Notes: generated by a model not told the origin, from the sequence alone. A DNA stretch of 64,000 nucleotides from Nageia nagi (GCA_050084985.1 JBITNC010000001.1:19840001-19904000), one strand, 5' to 3'; counted from the stretch's first letter, positions 11,331 through 24,242 are shown. Numbers and translations: made by a program.

Positions 11331-12250
11331 CCTTTCTTTATGAAATTCCTCTTTTATTATGGATAAGGTGGTTTATCTCACTTGTACTTATATCCATAAG
11401 CACACCAATAACTACAAATAAAGTAAAAAATTTAGAATCATATTACTTACCAAGATAAGATTATGCAAACTTGGATAAAATATTTTCTTGCATTTCACAT
11501 ATGATGGTCTTTGATTTGTAATTGCCTTTTAGACCTTTTTTTTTTTGCTTACACAAAAATGTGCATTGTGCATCAAGATTAGATTCTTTGCCCTTTTGAA
11601 ATCAATCAATCTACATAAATGTATTATAGCTATTAAATTTGTCTTTTCTTTCATGCATGGTATTCATTTCTAGGTTAAAACATTTTGAAAAAATAGTTAT
11701 TTTCCTTGGATATCTTGGACATGTAGATTAAAAATTCTATGCCATTTCAATATCATTGTATTTCAGTTAACTACATAAAATAAAACATATAAGCTACATT
11801 ATAGCATAGTATAAGGCATTCATTGATTTGAAACCTCATTCCCTTAAAATGTGAAGTAAAATCTCAAAGTACGAGAGTTTTTTAACAAAATGCATGATGC
11901 AAACACAGTTTGATGCAATGCAATGAAAATATTAGTAGATAATAACCAAAAGCACATTATTTACATACACCCAAATCAATGTTTTTTTTTAAAAAGAGAT
12001 CATTTTTGTTTAAAATTCAAAGTGTGAAGTTTGGAGGGGTCTTCATAAAATTTTATAGCAACATAGGAGTTTTACATCATGCATACTTCGTGCATTCTAC
12101 CAACAACCATCATTTATGGGTAATTATCCAAAATAATAAGGTGACCAAAAATATTAAGTTGCCAAAAAACTATTACCAATTCATTAAGTGGCCAAACTAT
12201 AAACATCTCAAAAATGCATTTTGGATCATTAAAATATAACATATTGTTCA
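11331..12250. other. Intergenic, nothing recognised
   Basis: AT-rich, with homopolymer runs near 11540 and 11985. The open frame at 11979-12239 shows no recognisable similarity. Possibly decayed flank of the MULE-like sequence. Confidence 0.4.
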
Positions 12251-12328
12251 AGGACCTAACCATCCAGATGACTAGTCTAGAAAATCTTGAGGACCTAACC
12301 ATTTAGATGATTGGTCTAGATGATTCTA
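12251..12328 (+). repeat. Tandem duplication, 39 bp x 2
   Basis: AGGACCTAACCAT... followed by ...GATGAYTRGTCTAGA, repeated with a 39-bp period and a few substitutions. Confidence 0.8.
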
Positions 12329-12841
12329 AGATCATAACCTTTCAAACTTCCTTATTATATTTTTTATAAAGGGCAATTAGGATTTCATTTTGGGTATCAT
12401 AATCATTTTTACAGAAGTTTTCTAAGTTTGCAATGTATTGATAGAACAAATAGAGCATGAATAAACAACATTGAGCACTCATCACCATAAATTAGTATTT
12501 TACAATAAATCAACCATGGATTAGCATTTGCAAGGTTGTCTTACCCCACCATGAGTGGATTAGAGGTATCTTTCTTATGAATTCTGAGTATACATGCATA
12601 TATCTTATTTGTGTGAGGGTTTCATAGGTATTGGAAAGATTAAAGAACACTTATATCCTTCATTAGAACATAAATTAACTTACTTTTATATGTTTTTGTG
12701 GAATTTAGGCATTCTTTAGGCTAACATCATTCAAGAATTAAAGCATTGTAAAGATTTATCATAGTTGTATCTTTTTGTATATGTAAGCATACCCTTTTGA
12801 TCATTGTAGAATTATCATTATGTAAAGCATATTGGATATTG
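12329..12841. other. AT-rich intergenic, nothing recognised
   Basis: No gene or repeat recognised apart from general AT-richness. Confidence 0.4.
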
Positions 12842-13950
12842 GGTAAGTGAAAGAAGTTGAGTCACACTTTTGGCCAAAAAGTGGATATATTTTACTTGAT
12901 TTTCACATTTCATCACAATTTATCTAAAAATTTGAAGAACTTAGACTTGAAATCTTGAAAAAGGTCACCTTAGTGAAAATGTAGTTCTTGAAGTTTAGTT
13001 TTCAAATATGTAATTTATTCCAATACCTAGATCATAAAAATAAATTTTTGATAGGCACATTTAAAACCCAGTATTTAAAAAATATATTATTATAACCACA
13101 CTCCCAAGTGTCCCTCAAGCATAATTGGACCTAAATTAAAATATTTTGTTAAATCCTTTTGGGTAAAGATACTTAAGACATTAAAGATTGTAGAAGATAT
13201 TTTTTTGTAATTGTTTCATGATTTTTTTTATTAATTTTTTTATTAGACCTAATTATCATTTAGAAAATTGCTCATTTCCCTCAAGTATAATTTGACCTAA
13301 AATTATTATTTTTAATTATTTTTTAAAACTTGTGGAGAATTGTATGTAGATTGTGGACATATATTTTATTTTTCATAATTCCAAAAAGATAAAAAGTTAT
13401 TTAGCAAATATGAAACCCTAGATTTTGAAGTTTATGGACCCTCTTTCATTGGAAATTATATTAAAAATATAAAATCTAATCTAATTATAAAATAAATAGT
13501 ATATTTGAAATCTACACTCTATCATCCATAATCCTACAAAATTTCATGAAAAAATGCTTTGAAAGGCATCATCAAACACATGTACAAAGTTGGTAAGTCC
13601 ATTACCATTGTTATGACCATGAAGTTGCAAGTCCAAAGCTAAGGTTTATTTCACCAAACCTAATTTAGAATGAAAAGGGTGGGTAAAAATTTTGAATTTA
13701 AGGACCAAGAACTTAGGGGTGGGATCTCGATCCCTCAGTCTATTTATAGTATTCCAAGATTTTGATCCTAAGAGTGTGAGATCCTAGGGGCATGATCTTG
13801 ACCCTATGATCCCATTCCTGGCTTAGCAATCCCAAACTAGATGGGATCGAGATCCTGACCCTTGGGATCCCAACCTCACATTAAAGAAAACTAAGTCCCA
13901 TGAGTTCCTCCAAAGTGGGACTCAACTTCTTGCACATACCCTATTGATTA
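12842..13950 (+). repeat. Dispersed ~1.1 kb unclassified repeat, copy A
   Basis: Collinear with 35850-36950 over about 1.1 kb at low but clear similarity. Shared blocks include AGAAGTTG, AAAATTTGAAG...CTTAGAC, GAAAAAGGTCAC, AATTTATTCCAA, ATAATTTGACCTAAAATTA, TATGGACC and GTCCAAAGCTAAGG-like / TTCACCAAA segments. The CCCTCAAG(C/T)ATAATT(G)GACCTAAA block occurs twice (~13115 and ~13275), and the other copy has the same doubling. No coding capacity, no TG...CA ends and no target duplication found. It may be an old LTR or a non-autonomous element. Confidence 0.75.
13722..13855. repeat. GATC-rich cluster with 13-bp inverted repeat
   Basis: GGATCTCGATCCC (13722-13734) and its exact reverse complement (13843-13855) enclose several more GATC sites. 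It lies inside repeat copy A, at roughly the place where copy B carries perfect palindromes. Confidence 0.7.
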
Positions 13951-14559
13951 TAGCATATATCATGTGTTTATATCATTATCTTGATTATTTGTTGGGTGTT
14001 TGAATGCTTTAGGCTTAAAACATCTTTAGCTTATCATTTATTATCATTTTGTCACCATTATTGTCACATCATTTAGCATTTTTCAATATCATTTATCATT
14101 AGAAATAGGAAAAGAGTATATCATCTTGCATTTAGGCTTAATTCCTTTTCTATATTTCATCTATTTGAATGTGGACAAGGGATTCTACTCTCTTGTTGAG
14201 CTAGGGTTTTCCCTACTTTATTGGCCATAAGGTCTTAAGGTATTATTGTTAGAGGCTTCCCTTTAACATGTTTTATTTTGCAAGTCTTCATAGATATATC
14301 AAGACCAAGAACATCAATAACATATCATATTTCATCCTTGGCATGGCAATTTGAGTATCAAGATTAACCCTATCAAAAATCTACTTAAATAAGCTCTTTA
14401 GGCCTTGAGGTTTTATTTAAATGGTGCCCTAACCACTTTTTTGTGAAGGATATTTTGAGGATTACACAAATAACTAATAATAACACATTATGTTACCAAA
14501 CAAGTAATAGCAAAACATTAAGTAGTGCCCAAAAAAAAACACGAAATATTGCTACTTTT
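13951..14559. other. Intergenic, nothing recognised
   Basis: Echoes of TTATCATTT near 14030-14100. No gene recognised. Confidence 0.4.
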
Positions 14560-16120
14560 CTGCTACACTCCCTTGCCATCATGGTGGGCTTCTTGATAAG
14601 GGCATGAATTGTTGCTCCCCATAATTATGCTTGTAGTATTTGTTATACATTTTTCTTAACATTATTTGTTTAAAGCTTGTATTCTCTCCAACTTTATCAT
14701 ATATTGGGCTAGGAGCATCTTTTCTTAGGAATACTTCTACTAGCATCTCATTATGGATATTATTACAAAAATTTCTCCTTACTAAAAACTCTTTTACCCT
14801 CTCCTCTTAGGTCTCTACTATTGTCTCTACATTGGTAGTATGAATTTGTGGTGCATTCCCAAGCATATTTCTAATCTCTCTAATTTTTAATTCCTTTGGA
14901 AGTGTTTGTTCCTCTAAATTAATAAATTGCACCCCTTTAAATGCTCCTTTATCATCTCCTTGTTCCTTTGTTTAATCTCTCCCTATGATTGGATTAATTT
15001 TGTAACCTACTATATTCTCCATTCTTTTTTTTTTTCCCTTCTCTTGCTTTGTTGCATTTTTCTATGTTATTTTTACAATTTCTCCACCAATTTCTACTAT
15101 TTTTATGAAAAATAAGTTTATCTCTACTATGACCACATTACTAAGAGGTGCCTTACTATAATTCTTAACTTGCATAAGGGTTTTAGTTATTATTATCTCT
15201 TTTATTATTATCTTTGACATGTCCCCCATTTCTTTACCTTGTAATGCTACATTCTACTCCCTATGAATGTTATTTAGCCTAAGGGTTATTTTTTCTTTCC
15301 CTTTGCTCAACCTTGTCTCCCTTACTTTAGGATCCTTTTCAACTCTCCTTTCTCTTTATTGGATTTATTCCCCCCTTATTCGATTTCAATACATTAGCTA
15401 GAGGGTTTTTCTCCTCTTGCTCAAAAATTTTAACCCCAAGTTTTTTGTTCTCCCTTGTGTCAAATACATGGCCTCCAACTAAGATTCTTATGCTTGCATC
15501 CTCCTGGGTCTATTTGCAAAGACTATTTCATACACCATTTTTATCACTCTATCATGAATTGGCCATGGTATTAAATTTATCTTAAATTTTCTTATATAAA
15601 TGTCATCGAATTGAAGACAAAAAAGGTAAAATCAACCCTATTTGGTTTAGGAAAAGTAAAGTGGTTTATAAGGATAAAGTGATGGGTATAAAATTATTTA
15701 CCTTCCTTCTAGACTTATATATCTTATCAGGGTATTGGGTAGCTCCTTCCAAGGCTTTGGAATGCAATTTCACAATACCCCCATCTAAAAATTATCCAAA
15801 TTAAACCCTTGCATATAGGTTTGAATGAACTTGTCTTTGGATGTAAGTTTATTTACCTTACATTCCTTCGTTACTTCTATTCCTACATTTAGTAGGTGGG
15901 TTTCTTAGGAAATTGTCTCTATTGAGAATACCAGCTCTAAACCATTAACATTGTAAACACCTTCATTCCAATATTCTCCACTTCTAGTGAGATTTATTCA
16001 TCCTCACCCCCTCATGCATCCATAAAGCTATATAATCCTCCCTCACAAAAAAGATGTCATACATGTACATTCTTCTTAATCTCCTCTATTGAGCTTGACT
16101 CCCTTCTTACCAAGTCTCCA
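14560..16120 (-). other. Possible minus-strand retroelement relic, unclassified
   Basis: T-rich on the plus strand, so A-rich when read on the minus strand, with scattered stretches that read like a charged, lysine-rich protein (for example LPKELKIREIRNMLGNAPQ near 14900-14845). This strand bias resembles LINE ORF1 or gag tails, but no diagnostic motif is legible and stops are frequent. I cannot assign it to a family. Confidence 0.15.
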
Positions 16121-16857
16121 TTATTTATGAAGCTAAGGATGCTATTTCAAACTCAAATGTAGGTTATTTTCCAAAGCTTGATTTTCGTAATCATTTAGAT
16201 TTTTTTTGCTCCTTCCCTAGGATGATGCTAAATGATGTGATTTTGGTTTCAATTAATGTATGCCATCTATCACATCACCTGAAATTTATACTAAAAAACT
16301 TGTAATTATGATTATTAGATTTCCATTATCATTATATACTCACATGTTCTACATTTCCCAATGCTTGATTTGAAGTGACATTTTTATGCTTTAGATATAC
16401 TACATTAAAAACCTTTACAATGTTGGGTTTCTATTAAAATCTTATCTGATGCAATTTTGCATTCATTTTTTCATTCTTAACTATAAATTTATTTCCCTAT
16501 ATCATTTCAATGTTGTATTCTTCTAAGGGTTTTCATAGCTTATGATTTTTCTCATTATTCATGAAAAAATGGTATAAAAATTCCAATGGGTATGAATATT
16601 GTAATGGGTATGATTACAATAAATGGAGAATTATTCATGTAGAAGGAATTACATAAATATAGCTAGAAATCAAAATGCAAGCATAAATTAGAAGAAAGCC
16701 ACAAACTTAGACCTCTTTTGGTAACATGCATTGCAAAAAAGTCCCATAATAGGAGATCCAGGGTTTTGCAAATACAAGGGTTGATCAATTCAATCTACAT
16801 GCAAAGAATCAAACAACATGGGTATATACATAGCATAGGTTGGTGTGTTTTAAATTT

Positions 16858-17455
16858 GTTTTATAATTATTGCTATACACCCATCATATATTTGCTATAT
16901 TGCCCATCATTTGTTTGCTATATGCCCATAATATAACTCAATTTGTAGTTAAATGTCTCATAATTCTCACTATATGCCCATAATATAACCATTATATGCA
17001 TGAAATATATCTCATCCAAAAATTTCAAAATTTTCCCTTCTTATTTTCAATATATGATCATGATATATCTTATCTAAAAATTTCAATTTTTTTTCATTGT
17101 TCTTGCTATACATGCATGATATATTTGATATATGTTTGTGATATATTTAGGCCTAAAAATTCTAAATTTTTTCATAGTTATTACTATATGCCCATGATAT
17201 ATCTCATTGGAGTAGTGAAATTCAAAAGTGGCCTCTGTTATACACCCATGATATAACTACTACATACATCCATGAAATGTCTTGAAGGAGAGATGAAGTC
17301 TAATGGTGGTTGGGTGGTGGACTTTGATATATACAATAATTAATATTTTGATATATGCCCATCATATATTCGAGTAGAGCAATGGGATCAGGTGGAGGTG
17401 GTAGTGATAGAATTGATATACCCCTAGTGTTATTTTTGATGTACACCTATGATAT
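16858..17455 (+). repeat. Array of TATATGCCCATGATATAT-like motif
   Basis: About nine or ten variants of a ~18-22-bp motif (CTATATGCCCATGATATATC and relatives, some ACACCCAT or TGCATG) are scattered at uneven spacing. The spacers are unrelated. The same motif in reverse orientation forms the array at 7725-7870. Function unknown. Confidence 0.65.
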
Positions 17456-17798
17456 ATATGTGAATTTGGCAAAAGGATAGGCTGTTACTTAGAAAATTAT
17501 AAGCTAAGGATGAATCTCATACTCGAGGCTAGTGTTACTATAGCCCATATTGAGGCGATCCTTCTATTAATATTGGTAAAAAGAGATAAATAGATTTTTT
17601 GAGGAAGAATCATGAGAACTTTATAAGAAACTCTTTCTCCAAAATTTCAAATTTGATAACTCTAACTCATTTGGAGGGGATATGCTTCTTAATCATTTAA
17701 ATATTTTTTTTATCTTGAATGTTAGAAGTTTGATTGATCTAGTTCAAAAATATTTGGTTCAAGATGAGATTGCTTTTTGTTACAACATGTATGGTAAT

Positions 17799-18078
17799 CA
17801 AAATATTATTTATTTGTAAGAAGTTAAAGTTGCTAATTTTTAACTTCAGTGTGCATGTTATCTTATTTGGTAAGGTTATTAATTATTACTACCAATTATG
17901 ACCATGGAGAGGAGGAGCTACTATCCTTATTGGTTCTCAAAATATTATTTATTTGCAAGAAGTTAAAGTTGCTAATCATTAACTTTAGTGTGCATGTTCT
18001 CTTATTTGGTAAGGTTATTAATTGTTACTACCAATTATGACCATGGAAGAGGAGGAGATACTATTCTTATTGGTTTCT
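17799..18078 (+). repeat. Tandem duplication inside the LINE relic, 139 bp x 2
   Basis: Both units start CAAAATATTATTTATTTG (17799 and 17938) and end near TTATTGGTTTCT. They differ at only a few positions, so the duplication is younger than much of the LINE's decay. Confidence 0.9.
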
Positions 18079-18975
18079 ATAGAAAGGGAATTTTATGGAA
18101 TGGATAATTTACCTATCCAATCATATAGTCTAGATTTTGCTCATAGTAGATGGAATGTCTTTTGACATTGTTTATGTTTATGCCCCTAATACTGCATTAG
18201 ATCATTATTCTCTTTGGTGTTAGTGTGCTTTGTCATTACCTATAGTAGTTTATATGATTTTGTGGTGATTTCAATATGGTGGAAAATTGCTAAGATAAAA
18301 GTGGTATTATTCCCATAGATGGGCCTCTAGGGAAAGAGAAGCTTGGTACTTCATGAAAATAAGTTGGTTTGTTTGAACCTAATTCTTATTTCTCTTGCTC
18401 TAAATTTCCTGAGCACCTATGGTTCACATAGTCTAATTTTTGAAGATACTATGATAGAATTCTTAAAAATCTTATAAAATTTTCTTTCTAATCATAGATG
18501 ATTTTTATTTCAAAGGAAAAATCCCTCTACTCCTATGGTGGAACCCATTCCTAGAACTATAGAGTTTGATCATGCCACCATTATGTTTACTATTTTAAGT
18601 TTCTCCTTACCTCAAAAACATTTCAAATCTTATTTTTACCTAAATACTTCCTTTCTTCATTACCACTCTATGCCAAATCATATCTCTTGAGTTTGGAATC
18701 TCGTTCCTAGGCCTAAGGGGGAGTTGGACTAGATTGAATGGTGGAAAACTGTATTAGCTCACACTAAATCCTTCTTAGGAATCTTGGTAAAATAGTGACC
18801 AAATATAGAAGAAAATATTTTATATCCCTTCATAATGAGCTTGCCCATAATACAGTTCATTTGGAAGCTAATATATGGTGGTATTTTATAATTTCCATTT
18901 AGGTAACTCCCCTAGCCCAAGTATAATGGGTAAATGCCAAGAAGTTCTTCAAGAAAGGATTCTCTTCCATCTCTA

Positions 18976-18980
18976 ATTTT
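18976..18980 (+). repeat. Target-site duplication of minus-strand Copia, left (ATTTT)
   Basis: Five bases outside the left LTR, identical to 24544-24548. Confidence 0.85.
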
Positions 18981-19267
18981 TAAAAAGAGAGAAAAAGTGA
19001 AGTTCCTCACCAAGATGCAAGATCTAAAAGAATATCACAAGAGCATAAAACATTACTCATAATGAATAAAATAATGGATTAATTATACATAAGCTACACC
19101 TTGCTTAAATAGAAGTGAAATGAACAATGACCACATGATCAAAATAATATTGACCATCGAATTAAAATAACTAGATAAAGATGATAAATAAGAACACCTA
19201 GTATTGAACTTAAGATAATATCAACCTAGATACCTACCTAGGTAATAAATAAAATAATAATCTAACA
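18981..19267 (-). repeat. 3' LTR of minus-strand Copia
   Basis: 287 bp, aligning with 24255-24543 including an A/G-rich terminal segment (18981-18997). Shared landmarks are GAAGTTCCTCACC, AAAGAATATCACAA, GGATTAATTATACATAAG and ATAATATTGACCATC. Confidence 0.9.
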
Positions 19268-19282
19268 TCCTCCCTTAACTCA
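19268..19282 (-). other. Polypurine tract of minus-strand Copia
   Basis: On the minus strand this reads GAGTTAAGGGAGGA, immediately before the 3' LTR start TGTTAGATT. Confidence 0.85.
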
Positions 19283-19289
19283 TACTAGG

Positions 19290-22200
19290 TAGGAGTATAG
19301 ATAGCTGAGAAAAGATGAGTCCCAACAACTAGGCCTGATAAGGTACTTATCTACAAAGTGGTTAACACACAAACATGAAAAAACTCTCTTCTATAGTTGA
19401 TGAAAAATTACATGGTAAAAACCCATCTTCCAAAATAGGAAACAAAAAAAGAAAGGAAGGTGGAGAGAAAGGTGTCCTCATCAACATCCCCAAGGATAAC
19501 TTCTTTTATCCCAATCAAGTTATGCAATTGAAGAAAGTGTGGTGTAGAAAGGGTTTCATGAAGATGTCTACAATATGCTACTCATAGGAATGCAATCCAA
19601 GCCAAGGATGTAATTTTGGATGTGATGCCAGATGAAATGCATATGTACCTCATTATGCTTCATGCACTAGTGCTCAATTGGATCATGTGAAATATGAATC
19701 ATGCTCTTACTATCACACAAAAGAATAGTAGCTCAATACTACAAAAAACCAAACTCCTCCATCAACTATTAAAGCCATAAAGCCTCCTAAATTACATGGA
19801 ATGCTACCCTATACTCAACCTCAATGGATGATAGTGTAATAGCCTACTTATTCTTATATGAACAAGCTATAGGAGAAGTGCCAAGATAAAATATGTAACT
19901 AGAAGTAGACCAATGATCATAAAGGAACCAACCTAGTCAGAATCAATATATCCAATCAACATTGGATCACCTCTCATATAATGCAAACCATAGTGTGTAG
20001 TGTCCCTACATAGTAAAGAATCCTCTTGGATTCCTACCAATGGGACTCATGAGGGGATTGAGCAAATTGAGAAATGAGACCAACTACATATGAGATAGCA
20101 AGTCAAGTATGGGTGAGGTATAATAGACTCCCAACCAACTATCAATACAAAGTATCATCACATAGTAGTATAGTACAAGAGGAAATAAGGATCACCCCAC
20201 TCTTAAAGGTGTAGTATATGGATTTCAATCAACCATTTAATACCACTCAAGTGGATCCAAGGAAACATTCTTCTAAGAGAAAGAAATGCCTAAATCCAAT
20301 TTTGTCACCTAAAATCAAAGAAAATAATGGGCAAGTACAAGGTCTATCATCTCAAAATGAGAAGAAAGAGACTACTTCATAAGATGGATTGAGATGTGGA
20401 ACTTCCTATGAGAAGAAGGTCATCAACATACAATACAAGAATATTAATGTGATCATTATCTCTCCAAATGTATAAAGTAGGTCTTATTGACTTCATATAA
20501 ATCCAATAGAGATAAGAAAAGCATCAATATTTCATACCATACTCAAGGTACTTATTTAAGGCCATAGAGGATTTGCTAAGCCTACAAATAAGCAAAGAAT
20601 CTTGCACAAATCTAGCAATCTTCTCCATGTAAATCTCTTCCTACAAGTCTCCATTTAAGAAGGTAATCTTCACATCTATATGATAAACATACCATATTTG
20701 AGATGTAGGTAGAGAAATAGCAAGGTGAATTGAATCCATATTAGCCATAAGGATGAAGGTATCTAAATAATCAATACCCTATAGCTACATTCTTGGTCCA
20801 ATACACCCATTTACATCCAACCAACTTCCTTCCTAGAGGAAGGGTACAAGCTCCCATGTATCATTTCTCATCAAAGAGGAATATTCTCCACCATAGCATC
20901 ATACCACTTTGGATGTCCATGAGTCTAGGAGAATGTCATTGGATCACTAGAAACTACCTGACCAACTAGTATAGAACTAGTAGAAGTGACATTAGGAGTG
21001 AGGTAGATCCTCAATGTATGGTGATGCATACTCAAGTGTTAATTGAGCCCATCAAGAAAGGGAGGAGGAATAGGAGGTACAACAATTGGAGAAGTCACAA
21101 CATGTGAAGGAGGATCAATATATTTAGAAGATGCAACAATGATATGGGTATCATACACATCAACAAGTGGAGTAGGTGATTCATCATATGAGTCATGTGA
21201 ATTGGAAAAAGAATAGGGAAAATTAGAAAGATGCTTAATAAAATTGAACATCCTTCCTAAAAGAATACATCATGAGTGGTAGGATAGAGTAAATGATATG
21301 TCTTCACATCCTCATAGTAGCCAATAAACATGAGTGGCCTACTCTTCTTATCCAAAGCCTTACACTATGACTTTGGAATATATTCCAAGTATGACTACCA
21401 AAGATCCTAAAGTGAGAAACATTTGGCTTGTTCCTAGTTGAAGACTCTTAGGAGTCATATCTAAAAGTGCTCAATGTGGTGTGTGATTCTAATGGTAGTT
21501 TGCATAATTAACTACCTCTACCTAGTAGATAGGTGGGAGATCATGTGAATGCATCATGCTATTATCCATTTCCTTCAATGTCACATTCTTTCTCTATGCC
21601 ACTCCATTCTATTATGAAGTGTGTGGCACTGAGTGTTAATGTATAATTCCATGAGCAATAAGAAACTCCAAAACTCATTTTTGAAGTATTCCCCCCATTA
21701 TTGGTGTGAAGCTTCTTGATGTATGTGGAGGATTGATTCTTAATCAGGTTTTGAAAGCCTTCAAGTGAGAAAATACCTCACTCTTGTACTTGACACCCAA
21801 GTACATCTTGAGAAATCATCAATAAATGTGAGTGCATACAAGCTCCAATAAATGATCCATGAGGAAAGGTCATTAAGTCACTATGTACTAACTCCAAGGT
21901 GATGAAGCATTATGAGCTCTATCTTAAGGAAAAGGATCTTGATGTTGCTTTCTAAGAGCACATCCTAGAAAAATAAAAGTAGTATAAGACACCTTTAGCA
22001 ATTAGTTATAATATAATGAGTATGAAGTTGTTGTAAATACTAGTAGTTGAGGTGGCCAAACCTCTCATGCCAAAGTTTTCTCATCAAATCTACATGAGCA
22101 ACCAATATTGTAGCAACAATGGGATCATCAAAGCTCTCAAAGTAGTAGAGTATAGAAGTATGATCAAAAACACCATGTGTAATGAGTATATGTGGCTCTA

Positions 22201-24200
22201 GTAAAATATGGATTTTAAATCCCTATGGAGTGAATGAAACAATTTTTTTGTACCAGAATGATATACTACAAGCAAGTTGGTGATGATTTGAGGAACATAG
22301 AGTACATCATTTATGTATCCCACATAAAAAAGAATATCCCCCTTTCCATAGATTGAAATGAATGAGGAATCACCAACCTCAATATGAGAGATAGAATTGG
22401 AACCAAGAGATGCAAAGGAATTTTTTGAAGAAGTCATGTGATGTGTAGCTCCTAAATCCATAACCCATTTTTTTGAAGCATAATTTTATTTTACATCAAC
22501 ATTCAATGCTCTACCCTATTCCTTAGGAGCAATTTTGGGTTCCTCCTTTAGAATGAAAATCTTGTGCTTTTTTATGGATTTTCTAAAGCATGCATTTTCT
22601 TGAAACACCTATTTGAAGGGTGTCCGAGTGTGCCATAAAAATCATAAGTAACATCATATTTGGATTTATTTATATTAATTTGGATTTTTTAGGAGAAGGA
22701 GTTTGTTGTCAAGGAGTGGTGTGAGGCTAAGGCTTAGCCTTGCCCTTGCCTTTATATGGTGATGCAAAAAGTGTCTTAGAGGAAGTGAATGTCATCTCAA
22801 GAGTGGAAATTTTTGCTTCTTCCCTTGTGATATGCTCACAAAATTCTTCTAGAATAGGTATTACAAATGTTTTTGCTAAAGCATCCATAATAGAAAAGAA
22901 GGTGGAAGCAAATATATGAAAAGGAACTTTTAATTTTTATAAAATAAAAAAATACATGATTTCTCTTCCTTATTTTTACTACCCTTAAATTGTGTGAAAG
23001 ACTTCTTAAATTTAGTGAGATAGTCTACAATTGGGTAAATTCATCTGGTGATAAAGCTATAAGTTAGGCTTCAATTAGCATAGCCCACATTGTATCAACC
23101 TTAGCAAATAAAGATTCCAACTTATTCTAAGCTTCATGAGGTAAGGAAGTACTATCAAGATGGAATCATAGACTTTCTTTGACATTATCCTTAGTTAGGC
23201 CCCATGCTTCTCCTTGTGATTTAGAAAAAGACCAACTTTCATAATCTCCCTTAAAAGTGAACTTTTGGTCTTTTATTAGCATGTTGAAACCTCTTTGTGC
23301 AAGTAAAGTCAAATTTGAGGTTTCCAAATATGATAGTTATGTGGTATGAGTGGTTCCATATTAAATATAGAACTAGAAGAGGAATCCATCTCAAAATAAG
23401 AAACAACCACAAGGGATGCACTAAATCAGCACAAACACTATACTCCCCAAAAGAGCTTTTTATTCACACTTTTTTTAAAAAAAGGAAAAAATATGCCATA
23501 TCTCCTTCAAAATTTTACAATAATGGAAATAATTAAAAATGCCAATTTTGCAAATATTTCTCCTCCCATTTACAATTTTGTTAAAAATAAAAAATGCCCC
23601 CATTAGATAAAAATTTTCCAAAATTAGAAAAATTTCAACTCTTAAAAATAATGAGTGGCCAAATTAAATTGAAAACTAGATCTTTAAATGATTGTAACTT
23701 CCCTAAATGAGCTCAAATTTAAGTGATCCAAAAACAAAAATTGATCAGCTCAAAAAAGGGTATCCATATCTAGTCACAAAATTCAAAATTCATAAAAAAA
23801 TCATATAAAAATATGCCTCCTACCTTGATGATATTTTTGAGTTGGAAAAAAAAGTGGTATCTATGAAAAGAAATTCATGCCAACCATAACCACCAGAGGG
23901 ATCTAGAAGTAGACCATATGGATATGAGGGTCCAATGAGGTCCAAAATATCCATGATGTAGGACAAAAAGAGCACTAGGAGTGAGGTCATGGCCTAACCA
24001 AGGAATCCCATACATAATGCTAAGGAGAAACATTGATGGAGAGGATGTAAGATCTCATAAAGGAGAAGGTAGAAAAACTACAAAATGCAATTTTGCCAAT
24101 AAATCCCTAGAGTTGAAATGCTATGAGATATCAAAGAAGGGATATAATCCACCAAAGAGGACACACTACACAACAAACAAAGGTTGTGGGTGCCATTGGA
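19290..24200 (-). pseudogene. Decayed Copia gag-pol, minus strand
   Basis: Heavily broken. A Gag knuckle-like segment lies near 22620-22580. The protease start reads MDLGATHHMT (22461-22430), so the catalytic D-S/T-G triad is D-L-G here. An integrase segment NGVA-stop-RKNVTLKEMDN (~21615-21565) has a stop exactly where the catalytic Glu belongs. A Pro-rich linker (21251-21039) follows, then an RT/RNase H segment with VVGLISQFAQSPHESHW (~20100-20040), a family landmark. The C-terminal part runs to about 19380. Plus-strand open frames in this interval are antisense artefacts. Confidence 0.85.
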
Positions 24201-24242
24201 ATGCAAGTAAAGACTCAAGAATATCTTTACAAAAATTAACTT

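Larger units (their letters stand above)
17640..18980 (+). pseudogene. LINE (non-LTR retrotransposon) relic, endonuclease part
   Basis: A decayed apurinic-type endonuclease of a plant L1-like LINE. Legible pieces include ILNVRSLIDLVQKYLVQDEI (~17715), GRGGDTILIGFY (~18045-18085), the conserved strand DIVYVYAPNTALDHYSLW (~18150-18205) and GDFNMVEN (~18265-18290), corresponding to family motifs 'VNVYAPN' and 'GDFN'. Then LFEPNSYFSCSKFPEHLWFT corresponds to the 'TWSN' region. Many stops and frameshifts are present. The relic is cut at 18980 by the minus-strand Copia element and continues at 24549. The reverse transcriptase is not found on either side, so it was probably deleted before the insertion. 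Confidence 0.7.

Noticed and set aside
14560-16120. DUF4283/LINE ORF1 on the minus strand
   Set aside because: Only general strand bias and Lys-rich stretches. No diagnostic motif could be read, so kept as unclassified.
19375-19587. Plus-strand 70-codon frame
   Set aside because: Antisense of the C-terminal part of the minus-strand Copia polyprotein.
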